From: DATJLY01 sp035532935 | GTDB lineage: Bacteria; Pseudomonadota; Alphaproteobacteria; ATCC43930; CGMCC-115725 | DNA: 64,000 nt | Assembly: GCA_035532935.1 (NCBI GenBank) | Contig: DATKQE010000008.1 | Coordinates: 62,001 to 126,000, forward strand | Reading direction: 5' to 3' | In this document: positions 54,446-62,786 of the stretch, one piece after another | How positions within the stretch are numbered: position 1 is the first letter of the stretch | Layout: the number at the start of each line of letters is the position of its first letter | Program-made: the position numbers and the translations under genes | Notes under the pieces: model-generated | What the model was told of the DNA's origin: nothing | The model's database searches: none | What the model saw: the letters and a program-made list of their open reading frames with translations, nothing else

Positions 54446-55042
54446 ATGGCCTTTGAACTCCCGCCCCTTCCCTTTTCCAAGGACGCGCTCGAGCCGCATA
54501 TGTCGGCGCGGACGCTGGATTTCCACCACGGCAAGCATCACCAAGCCTATGTCACCAACCTCAACAACCTGACCAAGGATACGCCGATGGCGACCCAGTC
54601 GCTCGAGGCGATCATCGGCGCCACCGCCAAGGACGAGGCCAAGGTCGGGATCTTCAACAATGCGGCGCAAGTGTGGAACCACACCTTCTTCTGGAATTGC
54701 ATGAAGCCGAGCGGCGGCGGCAAGCCCGCGGGCGAGATTGCGCAGGCCATCGACAAGAGCTTCGGCAGCTTCGACAAGTTCAAGGACGAGTTCAAGAACG
54801 CGTGCGTGACCCAGTTCGGCAGCGGCTGGGGCTGGCTCGTGCGCGACGGTGCCACGCTCAAGGTCACCAAGACGCCCAATGCCGTCAATCCGCTGGCGCA
54901 GGGCCAGACCGCGCTGCTCACCTGCGACGTGTGGGAGCACGCCTATTACCTCGACTACCAGAACCGGCGACCCGACTTCGTCCAGACCTTCCTCGACCAT
55001 CTGGTCAACTGGGACCACGTCGCGCGGCTGCTCAAGAACTGA
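54446..55042 (+). CDS. sodB: Superoxide dismutase, Fe-type
   Basis: 198 residues; ATG at 54446 after GAGGAAAAG. Metal-ligand segments HHGKHHQAYVTNLN near residue 27, NNAAQVWNHTFFWNCM near 71 and TCDVWEHAYYLDYQN near 154. The spacing and the QFGSGWGWL segment match Fe-SOD. Cytoplasmic defence against superoxide, relevant to the Fe-S enzymes encoded here. The 3' region forms a hairpin shared with the next gene's leader. Confidence 0.96.
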   Translation: MAFELPPLPFSKDALEPHMSARTLDFHHGKHHQAYVTNLNNLTKDTPMATQSLEAIIGATAKDEAKVGIFNNAAQVWNHTFFWNCMKPSGGGKPAGEIAQAIDKSFGSFDKFKDEFKNACVTQFGSGWGWLVRDGATLKVTKTPNAVNPLAQGQTALLTCDVWEHAYYLDYQNRRPDFVQTFLDHLVNWDHVARLLKN

Positions 55043-55075
55043 CCACCGAGGCTCTTGACGGCCGACCGGAACACG

Positions 55076-55114
55076 TCGAGCCTCTCGTGTGCCAACTGGG
55101 CACGGGAGGCTCGA
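55076..55114 (+). promoter_or_regulatory. Hairpin covering the ribosome site of the DUF1330 gene
   Basis: TCGAGCCTC (55076-55084) pairs perfectly with GAGGCTCGA (55106-55114), and GTGCC (55088-55092) with GGCAC (55098-55102) inside. The GGGAGG ribosome site of the gene starting at 55116 lies in the 3' arm. It may end sodB transcripts, control translation, or both. Confidence 0.55.
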
Positions 55115-55115
55115 C

Positions 55116-55406
55116 ATGGCGGCTTATCTGATCGCCGATCTCGACGTGAAGAATCCGGCGGGGCTCGAAAACTATCGCGCCAAGGTCGGCGACACGCTCG
55201 CGAAATACGGCGGCAAATTCATCGTCCGCGCCGGCGCGCATGAGGTGCTCGAGACCGGCCAATGGCAGCCGAAGCGCATCGTTGTGCTCGAGTTCCCGAG
55301 CATGGATGCGCTGAAGCGCTGGTACAACTCGCCGGACTACCGCCCGCTGATCGCCGAGCGCAAAGCAGCGGCTGCGGGTCCGGTCGTCGCCGTCGAAGGG
55401 CTCTGA
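55116..55406 (+). CDS. DUF1330 domain protein
   Basis: 96 residues; ATG at 55116 with GGGAGG. MAAYLIADLDVKNPAGLENY at the start and RIVVLEFPSMDALKRWYNSP near residue 57 are typical of DUF1330, a small ferredoxin-like (dimeric alpha+beta barrel) fold of unknown function. Its ribosome site is buried in a hairpin directly downstream of sodB. Confidence 0.9.
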   Translation: MAAYLIADLDVKNPAGLENYRAKVGDTLAKYGGKFIVRAGAHEVLETGQWQPKRIVVLEFPSMDALKRWYNSPDYRPLIAERKAAAAGPVVAVEGL

Positions 55407-55413
55407 GCCCGGC

Positions 55414-55791
55414 TCAGCCCGCGGGCAGGAGCGCCGCGGCGACGCGCCGGTCCTCGGCCAGCAGCACGTTGTAGGTGCGGCAGGCGGCGCCCGTATCCAT
55501 GGTGTCGACGACGATCCCGGCCGAACGCAGCGCGGCGCGCAAGGCCGGCGGAAACGGCACCATGCGCCGGCCGCAGCCGACCAGGAGAATCTCGACGCCG
55601 CCGCGCGCGAGGACGGCGGCAAGACTCTCGCGCGTGAGCGCGGCCACGCTTGCGGCGCCGGCCCAGGGCTGCGTCGCCTCGGGAAAGACCAGGATCGCGC
55701 CCTCGTGCGCGACGCCGCTCACGCGGAAGCCGGTTTGGCCATAGCTCTCGATCACCTGCCGGTCGGCTGCGACGAGCGGGGTGATGTCCAT
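55414..55791 (-). CDS. Mth938-like domain protein
   Basis: 125 residues. Pattern ITPLVAADRQVIESYGQTGF, then GVEILLVGCGRRMVPFPPAL near 66 and DTGAACRTYNVLLAEDRRVA near 97 matches the Mth938/NDUFAF3 family, linked to complex I assembly in mitochondria. It starts 1 bp after the secF stop and closes the secDF operon, an arrangement typical of alphaproteobacteria. The neighbouring NDUFAF6-like protein fits the same theme. Confidence 0.9.
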   Translation of the reverse strand: MDITPLVAADRQVIESYGQTGFRVSGVAHEGAILVFPEATQPWAGAASVAALTRESLAAVLARGGVEILLVGCGRRMVPFPPALRAALRSAGIVVDTMDTGAACRTYNVLLAEDRRVAAALLPAG

Positions 55792-55792
55792 C

Positions 55793-56737
55793 TCACCGGA
55801 CCTTCTCGGCTTCGGCCGCGGCCGCCTCCACCCCGCGCGCGCTCCGCTTCGGCCGGATATAGAACAGCAGCGGCGCGGCGATGAAGAGCGAGGAATAGGT
55901 CCCGACCACGATCCCCCACAGCATGGCGATGCTGAAGCCGCGCAGCACCTCGCCGCCGAAAACCAGGAGGGACAGGACGGCCAGTGCCACCGTGGTCACG
56001 GTCAGAATGGTGCGCGACAGGGTCTCGTTGAGGCTCTTGTTGATGAGGGTGACGAAATCCATCGAGCGGTGGCGGCGCATGGTCTCGCGCACGCGGTCAT
56101 AGATCACCACCGTATCGTTGATCGAATAGCCGGCGATGGTGAGGATCGCGGCGAGCGTCGTCAAATTGAACTCGATCTGGAGGAGCGAGAACAGACCGAT
56201 GGTGGTGATCGTATCGTGCAGCGTCGACATCATCGCGCCGACGCCGAACTGCCATTCGAAGCGGAACCAGACGTAAATCATGATCGCCACCAGTGCGAGC
56301 ACCGTGGCCATGACGCCCGCGCGGATGAGCTCGTGGCCCACGGTCGGGCCGACCACCTCGACGCGGCGGTATTCGACGGTCTTGCCGAGCTTGTCCTTTA
56401 CCGTTGCAACCGCCCGCTCTTGCGCGGCGTCGCTGCCGGGTTGGCGCTGGAGCCGGATCAATACCTCGTTCGGCGCGCCGAAGCTCTGGAGCTGGACCGC
56501 GCCGAGGTTGAGGCTGTCGAGATCGGCGCGCATCTTGGCGAGGTCGGCGGGTCCGGTGAGCGTGCGTGCCTCGATGATCGTGCCGCCGCTGAAATCGATG
56601 CCGTAATTGAGGCCCCGCACGCCGAACAGCACGACCGAGCCCAGCGTCATCACCAGCGACAGCGCGAAGCCGAGCTTGTGCAGCCGCATGAAGTCGATGT
56701 TAGGGATGCGCTTGATAATGATGAGCGGACGGAACAT
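55793..56737 (-). CDS. secF: Protein translocase subunit SecF
   Basis: 314 residues. Short first periplasmic domain with GLNYGIDFSGGTIIEART near residue 42, then the membrane domain with AGYSINDTVVIYDRVRETM near 198 (SecF signature) and six hydrophobic helices. With SecD it uses the proton gradient to aid late stages of export. 50 bp downstream of secD. Confidence 0.96.
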   Translation of the reverse strand: MFRPLIIIKRIPNIDFMRLHKLGFALSLVMTLGSVVLFGVRGLNYGIDFSGGTIIEARTLTGPADLAKMRADLDSLNLGAVQLQSFGAPNEVLIRLQRQPGSDAAQERAVATVKDKLGKTVEYRRVEVVGPTVGHELIRAGVMATVLALVAIMIYVWFRFEWQFGVGAMMSTLHDTITTIGLFSLLQIEFNLTTLAAILTIAGYSINDTVVIYDRVRETMRRHRSMDFVTLINKSLNETLSRTILTVTTVALAVLSLLVFGGEVLRGFSIAMLWGIVVGTYSSLFIAAPLLFYIRPKRSARGVEAAAAEAEKVR

Positions 56738-56787
56738 GGCGTGGACCTAGCAACCGGGATTCGCGGCGGCAAACACGACGACGAGCA

Positions 56788-58371
56788 CTAGATCGGAACC
56801 AGCTTCGGTTTGGTGCGACGCAGCCAGGTGACGACGAGAAGGCGCGTCACCAGGATCGCCGAGAACAGCGAGGTGAGCACGCCCAGGCTCAAGGTCACGG
56901 CGAAGCCCTTGATCGGCCCCTCGCCCAGCCAGAACATCAACGCGCCAGCGACGAGGGTCGTCACGTGACTGTCGACGATGGTGCCGAACGCGCGCTCGAA
57001 CCCGGCCTGAAGCGAGGAGATGATCGAGCGCCCGCCGCGCAGCTCCTCGCGGATGCGCTCGTAGATGAGTACGTTGGCATCGACCGCCATGCCCATGGTG
57101 AGGGCGATGCCGGCGATGCCCGGCAATGTCAGCGTCGCGCCCAGGAGCGACAGCGCCGCCATCATGATGCACAGATTGAAGAACAGTGCGATGTCGGCAA
57201 AGATGCCGAACAGCCCATAGAACACTACCATGAAGACGACGACCAGGGCGATCCCGACGATGCAGGCGAGCGCGCCGGCATGGATCGAATCGGCACCGAG
57301 ATCGGGACCGACCGTCCGCTCCTCGAGGATGGTAAGCGGCGCCGGCAGCGCGCCGGCCCGCAGCAGCAGCGCCAGGTCGTTGGCCGACTGAACGGTGAAG
57401 CTGCCCTCGATGATGCCCGAGCCGCCGATGATCGCCTCCTGGATCACCGGCGCGCTGATCACCTTGTTGTCGAGCACGATGGCGAAGGGCTTGCCGACAT
57501 TGGCGCGCGTCGCATCGGCAAAGCGCCGGGCGCCGATGGCGTTGAACTTGAAGCTCACCACCGGTTCGTTGGTGTTGTTGAAAGTCGGCTGCGCATCGGT
57601 GAGCGTATCGCCGCTCACCATCACCCGGCGATGCACGACGTAATAGGTCTGCGCGGCGGTGGGATTGCGCGGATCGGGCGCGCCCTGGAGCAGCTCGTCG
57701 CCGGGCGGCACCCGTCCGCGCCGCGCCTCGTCGACCGATGCGTTCGGATCGACGAGTTGAAACGTCATCTTCGCGGTCTTGCCAATCAGCGCCTTGACCC
57801 GGTCGGGATCGCTGATCCCCGGCAATTCGACCAGGATGCGGTCGTCGCCGACGCGCTGAATCGTCGCTTCCTTGGTGCCGGTCTCGTCGATCCGGCGCCG
57901 GACGATCTCGATCGACTGGTTGACTGCGGTGGCGCGCCGGGCATCGAGCGCCGCCGGGTCCTGGGTGATCGCTGCCGCCCCGCCGTCGCCGACGGTCACC
58001 TGCAGGTCGGGATCGATCTTCTGCACGATCGCGCGCATGTCGCTGGCGCGGGCCCGATCGCGCAGCACGAAGGCGATGTGGTTGCCGTCGACGGCAAGGC
58101 CGGTATAGCCGATCTTCTGGTCGAGGAACTGGGTGCGCAGCTCGTCGAGGACATTGTTGAGCTCGTCCTTCTCGACCGAACTCATATCCACCTGGTAGAG
58201 CAGGTAGGAGCCGCCGCGCAGATCGAGGCCGAGGCTCACCTGCTTCTTCGGAACCCAGTCGGGCCAGCGCAACACGCTGGCCTCGGAGAAGAGATTGGGA
58301 ACGGTGAAAATGACGCCCAACGCGCACACCGCGAGGATGAGCATCACCTTCCAGGTCTGAAAATAGAGCAT
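56788..58371 (-). CDS. secD: Protein translocase subunit SecD
   Basis: 527 residues. First helix VMLILAVCALGVIFTVPNLF, SLGLDLRGGSYLLYQVDM near residue 48, P1 domain, then six helices with GIALTMGMAVDANVLIYERI near 430. Typical size for alphaproteobacteria. 21 bp downstream of yajC and upstream of secF in one operon. Confidence 0.97.
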   Translation of the reverse strand: MLYFQTWKVMLILAVCALGVIFTVPNLFSEASVLRWPDWVPKKQVSLGLDLRGGSYLLYQVDMSSVEKDELNNVLDELRTQFLDQKIGYTGLAVDGNHIAFVLRDRARASDMRAIVQKIDPDLQVTVGDGGAAAITQDPAALDARRATAVNQSIEIVRRRIDETGTKEATIQRVGDDRILVELPGISDPDRVKALIGKTAKMTFQLVDPNASVDEARRGRVPPGDELLQGAPDPRNPTAAQTYYVVHRRVMVSGDTLTDAQPTFNNTNEPVVSFKFNAIGARRFADATRANVGKPFAIVLDNKVISAPVIQEAIIGGSGIIEGSFTVQSANDLALLLRAGALPAPLTILEERTVGPDLGADSIHAGALACIVGIALVVVFMVVFYGLFGIFADIALFFNLCIMMAALSLLGATLTLPGIAGIALTMGMAVDANVLIYERIREELRGGRSIISSLQAGFERAFGTIVDSHVTTLVAGALMFWLGEGPIKGFAVTLSLGVLTSLFSAILVTRLLVVTWLRRTKPKLVPI

Positions 58372-58392
58372 CGCACCTCTCGCGCCCCCGTC

Positions 58393-58827
58393 TCAGCGCC
58401 GGAGCCAGCTCCGGAGCTTCCCGCCGACGCCGTCATTGGCGTCGCCGACGGGCTCGGGTGTCTTCTTGTCGCCTTCCGTGTCGTCCTTGGCCGATTTCTT
58501 GGCAGCGACCGGCTCGGGCTTGGCGAGCACGCTCGTGATCGTGCTGCGCACCACCTTGACGCGGACGTTGTCCGCGATCTCGACGGTCACCTCTTGATCG
58601 CCTTCGACCTTTGCCACGGTGCCGATGATGCCGCCCGCCGTCACCACCCGATCACCGCGCCGGAGCGCGTCGAGCATCGCCTTCAACTGCTTGGCCTTCT
58701 GCTGCTGCGGCCGAATCATGAAAAAGTAAAAGACCACGAAAATGAGCGCCATCGGCAGGATGAAGGTCGTGAGCGTATCCTGCGGACTGGCACCGGCCGC
58801 CTGGGCAAAGGCGGGCGAGATGAACAT
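58393..58827 (-). CDS. yajC: Preprotein translocase subunit YajC
   Basis: 144 residues from the ATG at 58827 with CAGGAG upstream; the frame is open to 58941 but that part is not conserved-like. Single helix FILPMALIFVVFYFFMIRP near residues 21-39, then QQQKAKQLKAMLDALRRGDRVVTAGG. The C-terminal 45 residues are a charged extension (AAKKSAKDDTEGDKKTPEP). Part of the Sec holotranslocon; first gene of the yajC-secD-secF-Mth938 operon. Confidence 0.95.
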   Translation of the reverse strand: MFISPAFAQAAGASPQDTLTTFILPMALIFVVFYFFMIRPQQQKAKQLKAMLDALRRGDRVVTAGGIIGTVAKVEGDQEVTVEIADNVRVKVVRSTITSVLAKPEPVAAKKSAKDDTEGDKKTPEPVGDANDGVGGKLRSWLRR

Positions 58828-58995
58828 CGCGTACTCCTGGGCTCGGTCAGCCGCGCTTGTACTGGACTTGCCGGCAAAGAGCAAGAATGGCGGGTCGCGT
58901 CCTGGTCCGGGACGCTCCTCAACCAGCAGGCGATAAGCCATTGACGCCCCGACGAAAGCCGCACGGGGTGGCGGCCGCGAAGCGGCGCGGGATGG

Positions 58996-60165
58996 CTAGA
59001 ACAAGGGCCCGAGCAACGCCAAAATTTGCCGGGCCCGGTGATCCCAGGTGTGGCGTTCGGCATACCACGCCCGCCCGGCGGCGACGCGCTCGTCGATGCG
59101 ACTCGACAGCACGTCCGCGATGACGTCGTCGAGCAAGTCTGGTTCTCGGGGAAGGAACGAGATGCCGGCGCCGTCCGCGGCCGGGAGGTCGAGCAGCGTC
59201 GAATAGTCGGAAACGACATAGGCACCGCGGCTGAGACCGTAAAAGACCCGTTCGTGGGCGCCGCTCCGGAACGGCATGACATTGAGCAGGAGCTTGGCGT
59301 TATCCATGAGCTGCAGGCATTTCACGAAGCCTGTCGGGCCGGTGGCCGTCACGGGCGCGGCCTCGGGCAACGTTGCCTCGACCTCGCCGCAGACCACGAC
59401 GCGGCCCGCGCGGATCGATTGGAGCAGTTCCAGACGCTTCACGTTGTTGACATAGCCTTCGGCGGCGCAGGCGATCGTCAGGTCCCGGCGCGGCTCCGGC
59501 GCGATCCCCTCCGCTGCAAGGGCGCTCGCAAGACTCGCCCCGATGTCGCCTTGCGATTCCCAGCGCTGCTCGATCGCGTGTCGGAGTGCGGGCTTGAGCT
59601 CCGGGGCGCAGGGCTGCCCGTCGAGCCACGCCGCGAGCGGCGGCTCGTGCTTGATATTGCCGATGAACAGCACGTCGATCGGCCGGTCCGCCGCCGGCAG
59701 GATGTCCTGAAGCGGCGGCGGTCCTGCATGCGGAAGGAAATCGATGGCGCGTGCCGTGATGGCGAAGGCATCGAAGAACCGAAGATGCGAGGCATCGACC
59801 ACCGTGAAGACGGCATTCTGCGGGGACTGGGCGAGATGGCTCACATGATGGATCGGGTTCGACTCGAAAATCGTCACCCTCGGGATGTTCCAGGCGTCGT
59901 GAATGGACAGCGGACGGCCATCCGCGGTCTGGACGTTGAAGTGGCTCTTGGCGTTGGTATCGATCAAGAAGCGCGGCCCGTCATAGTCCCTGAGGTCGCC
60001 GACGAGTCCGTGCGCCAACGGCAGGTTGGGCGCCTGTGGCACGTCGATGAGCATGCGCGTGTGGACGCCGGCGCGGCGCAATGCGTCGGCGAGGTCGCAG
60101 AACATCGTATCGATCGATGCCCGCAAGGTGAGCGTCGTCACCATCAGACATTGAAAGCGCTTCAT
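58996..60165 (-). CDS. Glycosyltransferase, CgeB-like
   Basis: 389 residues. N-terminal half less conserved (FQCLMVTTLTLRASIDTMFC, FESNPIHHVSHLAQ); C-terminal half typical of CgeB-like GT-B enzymes: IDVLFIGNIKHEPPLAAWL near residue 163, MDNAKLLLNVMPFRSGAHERVF near 288 with the donor-binding Glu, and SDYSTLLDLP. Probably transfers a sugar onto a surface structure. No other polysaccharide genes are nearby, and it interrupts the usual order of yajC and the DUF815 gene, so it may be an insertion. Confidence 0.8.
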   Translation of the reverse strand: MKRFQCLMVTTLTLRASIDTMFCDLADALRRAGVHTRMLIDVPQAPNLPLAHGLVGDLRDYDGPRFLIDTNAKSHFNVQTADGRPLSIHDAWNIPRVTIFESNPIHHVSHLAQSPQNAVFTVVDASHLRFFDAFAITARAIDFLPHAGPPPLQDILPAADRPIDVLFIGNIKHEPPLAAWLDGQPCAPELKPALRHAIEQRWESQGDIGASLASALAAEGIAPEPRRDLTIACAAEGYVNNVKRLELLQSIRAGRVVVCGEVEATLPEAAPVTATGPTGFVKCLQLMDNAKLLLNVMPFRSGAHERVFYGLSRGAYVVSDYSTLLDLPAADGAGISFLPREPDLLDDVIADVLSSRIDERVAAGRAWYAERHTWDHRARQILALLGPLF

Positions 60166-60363
60166 CGTCGCCTTCGAGCGAGCACCATGGCGTGCGTGCG
60201 AATATCTTTAGGCCGCGAGACTCAGGACGACCCGGTATCGGCGCGAAACCTAGCATTCCGTCGCGGCCGCCGGAAGCGGCGCGGGGCACGCGCGTGGTTG
60301 ACGCGGACGGCGTCGGTCGCCTAGGGTCCGCGCCCGTTCGGCCCGTCGGGATTACCCGTTCTC

Positions 60364-61224
60364 ATGACTGCAAGCCCCCCTTTGGAGCCGCTGTTGCGGC
60401 GCATCGCCGAGGCGCTCGACCGCTTGGCGCCGCCGCCGCGGCCCGCGAGCGATCTCGCCACCGCCGATGCCTTCGTCTGGCACGCCGACCGCGAGCGGCT
60501 CGAGCCGGTGGCCGCGGTCAGCCGCGTCGATCTCGACCTGCTCCAGGGGATCGAGCGGGTGCGCGACATCCTGCTCGACAACACGCAGCGCTTCGCGGCC
60601 GGGCTCCCCGCCAACAACGTGCTGCTGTGGGGCGCGCGCGGCATGGGCAAGAGCTCGCTGGTCAAGGCGGTGCATGCGACCATCAATGCCGCGACCCCGC
60701 GAGCGCTGGCGCTCGTGGAAATCCACCGCGAGGACATCACCGGCCTGCCGCGGCTGCTCACGCTGCTGCGCGCGGCGAAGCGGCGCATCCTCCTGTTCTG
60801 CGACGACCTGTCCTTCGACCATGAGGACACCAGCTACAAATCGCTGAAGGCGGTGCTCGAAGGCGGGATCGAAGGACGGCCGGCCAATGTCGTGTTCTAC
60901 GCCACATCGAACCGGCGCCATCTGTTGTCGCGCGACATGATCGAGAACGAGCGCTCGACCGCGCTCAATCCCGGCGAGGCTGTCGAGGAGAAGGTGGCGC
61001 TCTCCGACCGCTTCGGACTGTGGCTCGGCTTCCACGCCTGCGATCAGGAGACCTATCAAGCGATGGTGCGCGGCTATGCGCAGCACTATGGCCTCGGCCT
61101 TTCGGCCGATCAGCTCCGCGCCGAAGCCGCCGAATGGGCCATCACGCGCGGCGCGCGTTCCGGCCGCGTCGCCTGGCAATACATCCAGGATCTCGCCGGC
61201 CGCCTCGGCAGGACGATTGAATAG
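60364..61224 (+). CDS. DUF815 family AAA ATPase
   Basis: 286 residues; ATG at 60364. Walker A WGARGMGKSSLVKAV near residue 88, Walker B-like RILLFCDDLSFDHEDTSYKSLK near 141, sensor region YATSNRRHLLSRDM near 180. The C-terminal helical lid has DQETYQAMVRGYAQHYG. Conserved next to yajC/secDF in alphaproteobacteria; the cellular role is unknown. Confidence 0.92.
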   Translation: MTASPPLEPLLRRIAEALDRLAPPPRPASDLATADAFVWHADRERLEPVAAVSRVDLDLLQGIERVRDILLDNTQRFAAGLPANNVLLWGARGMGKSSLVKAVHATINAATPRALALVEIHREDITGLPRLLTLLRAAKRRILLFCDDLSFDHEDTSYKSLKAVLEGGIEGRPANVVFYATSNRRHLLSRDMIENERSTALNPGEAVEEKVALSDRFGLWLGFHACDQETYQAMVRGYAQHYGLGLSADQLRAEAAEWAITRGARSGRVAWQYIQDLAGRLGRTIE

Positions 61225-61239
61225 AAGCGGCGGACCGGT

Positions 61240-61611
61240 CTAGCCGCGCTTCTCCAGCATTTTGCGCAGCGCTGCGGTCGGCTTGTTGAAGAACACCAGC
61301 ATGGTGCAGCCGTCGGGCGCGACCGGCGCGTGGCGGCTGCCTTTGGCGCGGATGACGAAATTGCCGGCGGTGCAGGCGCCCTCGTCATCGACGAGCGCGC
61401 CCTCGAGCACGAAGGTCTGCTCGAGATCCTCGTGCATGTGCTCGGGTATGCCGGCGCCGGGCGCCAGCTTCGACAGCATCGTCAGCATCTCAGTCTTGGG
61501 ATCATAATAAAGTACCTTGACCTTCATCCCCGGATTGGGAGTGTCGATCCAAGGGATAGCTTCGATATCGACGAATCGCGAAGCGAGTGCGAGCGCCGTG
61601 TCCGGTGCCAT
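61240..61611 (-). CDS. Cupin domain protein
   Basis: 123 residues from the ATG at 61611 with AGGGAGG upstream. A single small cupin barrel: PEHMHEDLEQTFVLEGALVD near residues 56-75 holds the two His and Glu metal ligands, with the last His in KGSRHAPVAPDG near 92. It ends with a basic helix (TAALRKMLEKRG). Function unknown; a sensor or small-molecule dioxygenase/isomerase role is typical. Convergent with the DUF815 gene (15 bp). Confidence 0.88.
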   Translation of the reverse strand: MAPDTALALASRFVDIEAIPWIDTPNPGMKVKVLYYDPKTEMLTMLSKLAPGAGIPEHMHEDLEQTFVLEGALVDDEGACTAGNFVIRAKGSRHAPVAPDGCTMLVFFNKPTAALRKMLEKRG

Positions 61612-61857
61612 GGCAAATCCTCCCTTGGACAGCAACGGGCGGAGGCTACGCGCTTCGGGCCGGGCACCGCAAGGGGACCGCCGCCATGCGGCGCGCGGCT
61701 TGAAACTGTCTCGCTGCGCTCATGGCTGCCATGCGTCGCGCGGGAAACGGCGGATTACGCGGTGCGATGCGGCGCTTCGGCGCGGAGATTGCCCGAACGT
61801 TCCTCTAGCATGTCGGCGCTCGGCACCCCATCATGCCGCAAAACAAATGAGGTGAGC

Positions 61858-62151
61858 ATGAAAGAGCCCGAGGAGATGACGCTTGCGGAGCTCCGCGCGG
61901 AGCTGCGCGCCATGGGCGTGACGGACCGCCTGACCTCGCTCATCCTGCGCGAGATGGGCGAAGCCGAGCGGCGCCTGGAACTGGCGCAGAAGCGCGGTGG
62001 CAATGCAAAATACGATCCACTCCGGGCACAGCTCTTCGTCCTCAAGTCGCATGGCATGACCACGCCGGCGCTTGACCTCAACCGCAAGGGCAAACTCTTC
62101 ATCGCGATCACGACGCGCGAGGACAGCACGCCTTCGGCGCGGACCGCCTGA
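61858..62151 (+). CDS. Hypothetical small protein
   Basis: 97 residues; ATG at 61858 after GAGGTGAGC. A helical, charged N-terminus (LAELRAELRAMGVTDRLTSL, REMGEAERRLELAQKRGG) and a compact C-terminus (YDPLRAQLFVLKSHG, DLNRKGKLFIAITTRED). No signal or membrane segment. Not recognised. Convergent with the PAS_5 gene, 2 bp apart. Confidence 0.65.
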   Translation: MKEPEEMTLAELRAELRAMGVTDRLTSLILREMGEAERRLELAQKRGGNAKYDPLRAQLFVLKSHGMTTPALDLNRKGKLFIAITTREDSTPSARTA

Positions 62152-62153
62152 CA

Positions 62154-62690
62154 TCAGTCGAGGAACGCGCGCACGTCTTCCTTGATCGCGGTGACGAGGA
62201 TAAATCCGTCATCGCCGCCCGCGCCGCCATAGTCGAACACATGCGCGGCCAGCACCCCATCGACGCGTGTGCCGTCGTACGACAGCGGCAGGCTCACGCG
62301 CTTGGTCGACATCGGATCGACCTGCCCGTGCTGCAGGATGAAGACGTTCTCAGTATACATCGGCCGTTTCGTCTCGGCCATCTCCCGGTAGATGCCGACG
62401 ACATAGTCGCGGTAGCCGGCCTTCACTGGCAAGACCTCGGCGACGAACCTTCCCGCAAGATCCGTGCCGCCGGCGCGCCAGAACACGCCGCCGACCCTGC
62501 GATAGCGGAAGCGCGGGCCATCTGCCGCGCCGACGACGTCGAGCACCATCACATTCGGCTGAATCACCGCGGGCAGCTCGGCGGGATCGATGTCGACCGG
62601 CGACGGCATGGATCGCCCTTGCTTCTTCCCGCGCCAGTACTGGTGCAAGAAGGCAAGGCGCGCATCCGCGATGGTCACGTCTTCTCCCAT
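62154..62690 (-). CDS. PAS_5 domain protein
   Basis: 178 residues; ATG at 62690 after GGGAGCG. Starts with LAFLHQYWRGKKQGRSMPSPVDIDP, the alphaproteobacterial PAS_5 entry, then PNVMVLDVVGA, FRYRRVGGVFW and DYVVGIYREMAETKRPMYTE, and closes with VDGVLAAHVFDY. No output domain, so it is a stand-alone sensor of unknown ligand. A weaker relative is the PAS-like protein in the ParA operon (38864-39424). Confidence 0.88.
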   Translation of the reverse strand: MGEDVTIADARLAFLHQYWRGKKQGRSMPSPVDIDPAELPAVIQPNVMVLDVVGAADGPRFRYRRVGGVFWRAGGTDLAGRFVAEVLPVKAGYRDYVVGIYREMAETKRPMYTENVFILQHGQVDPMSTKRVSLPLSYDGTRVDGVLAAHVFDYGGAGGDDGFILVTAIKEDVRAFLD

Positions 62691-62786
62691 CGTTCGCTCC
62701 CGGCAAAATTATCTTTATGGTGACCCCACGATCATCCGCGCCGTTGGTAAACGAATGCTTGATGCGCCGCCGTGCGGTGCGGCGGG

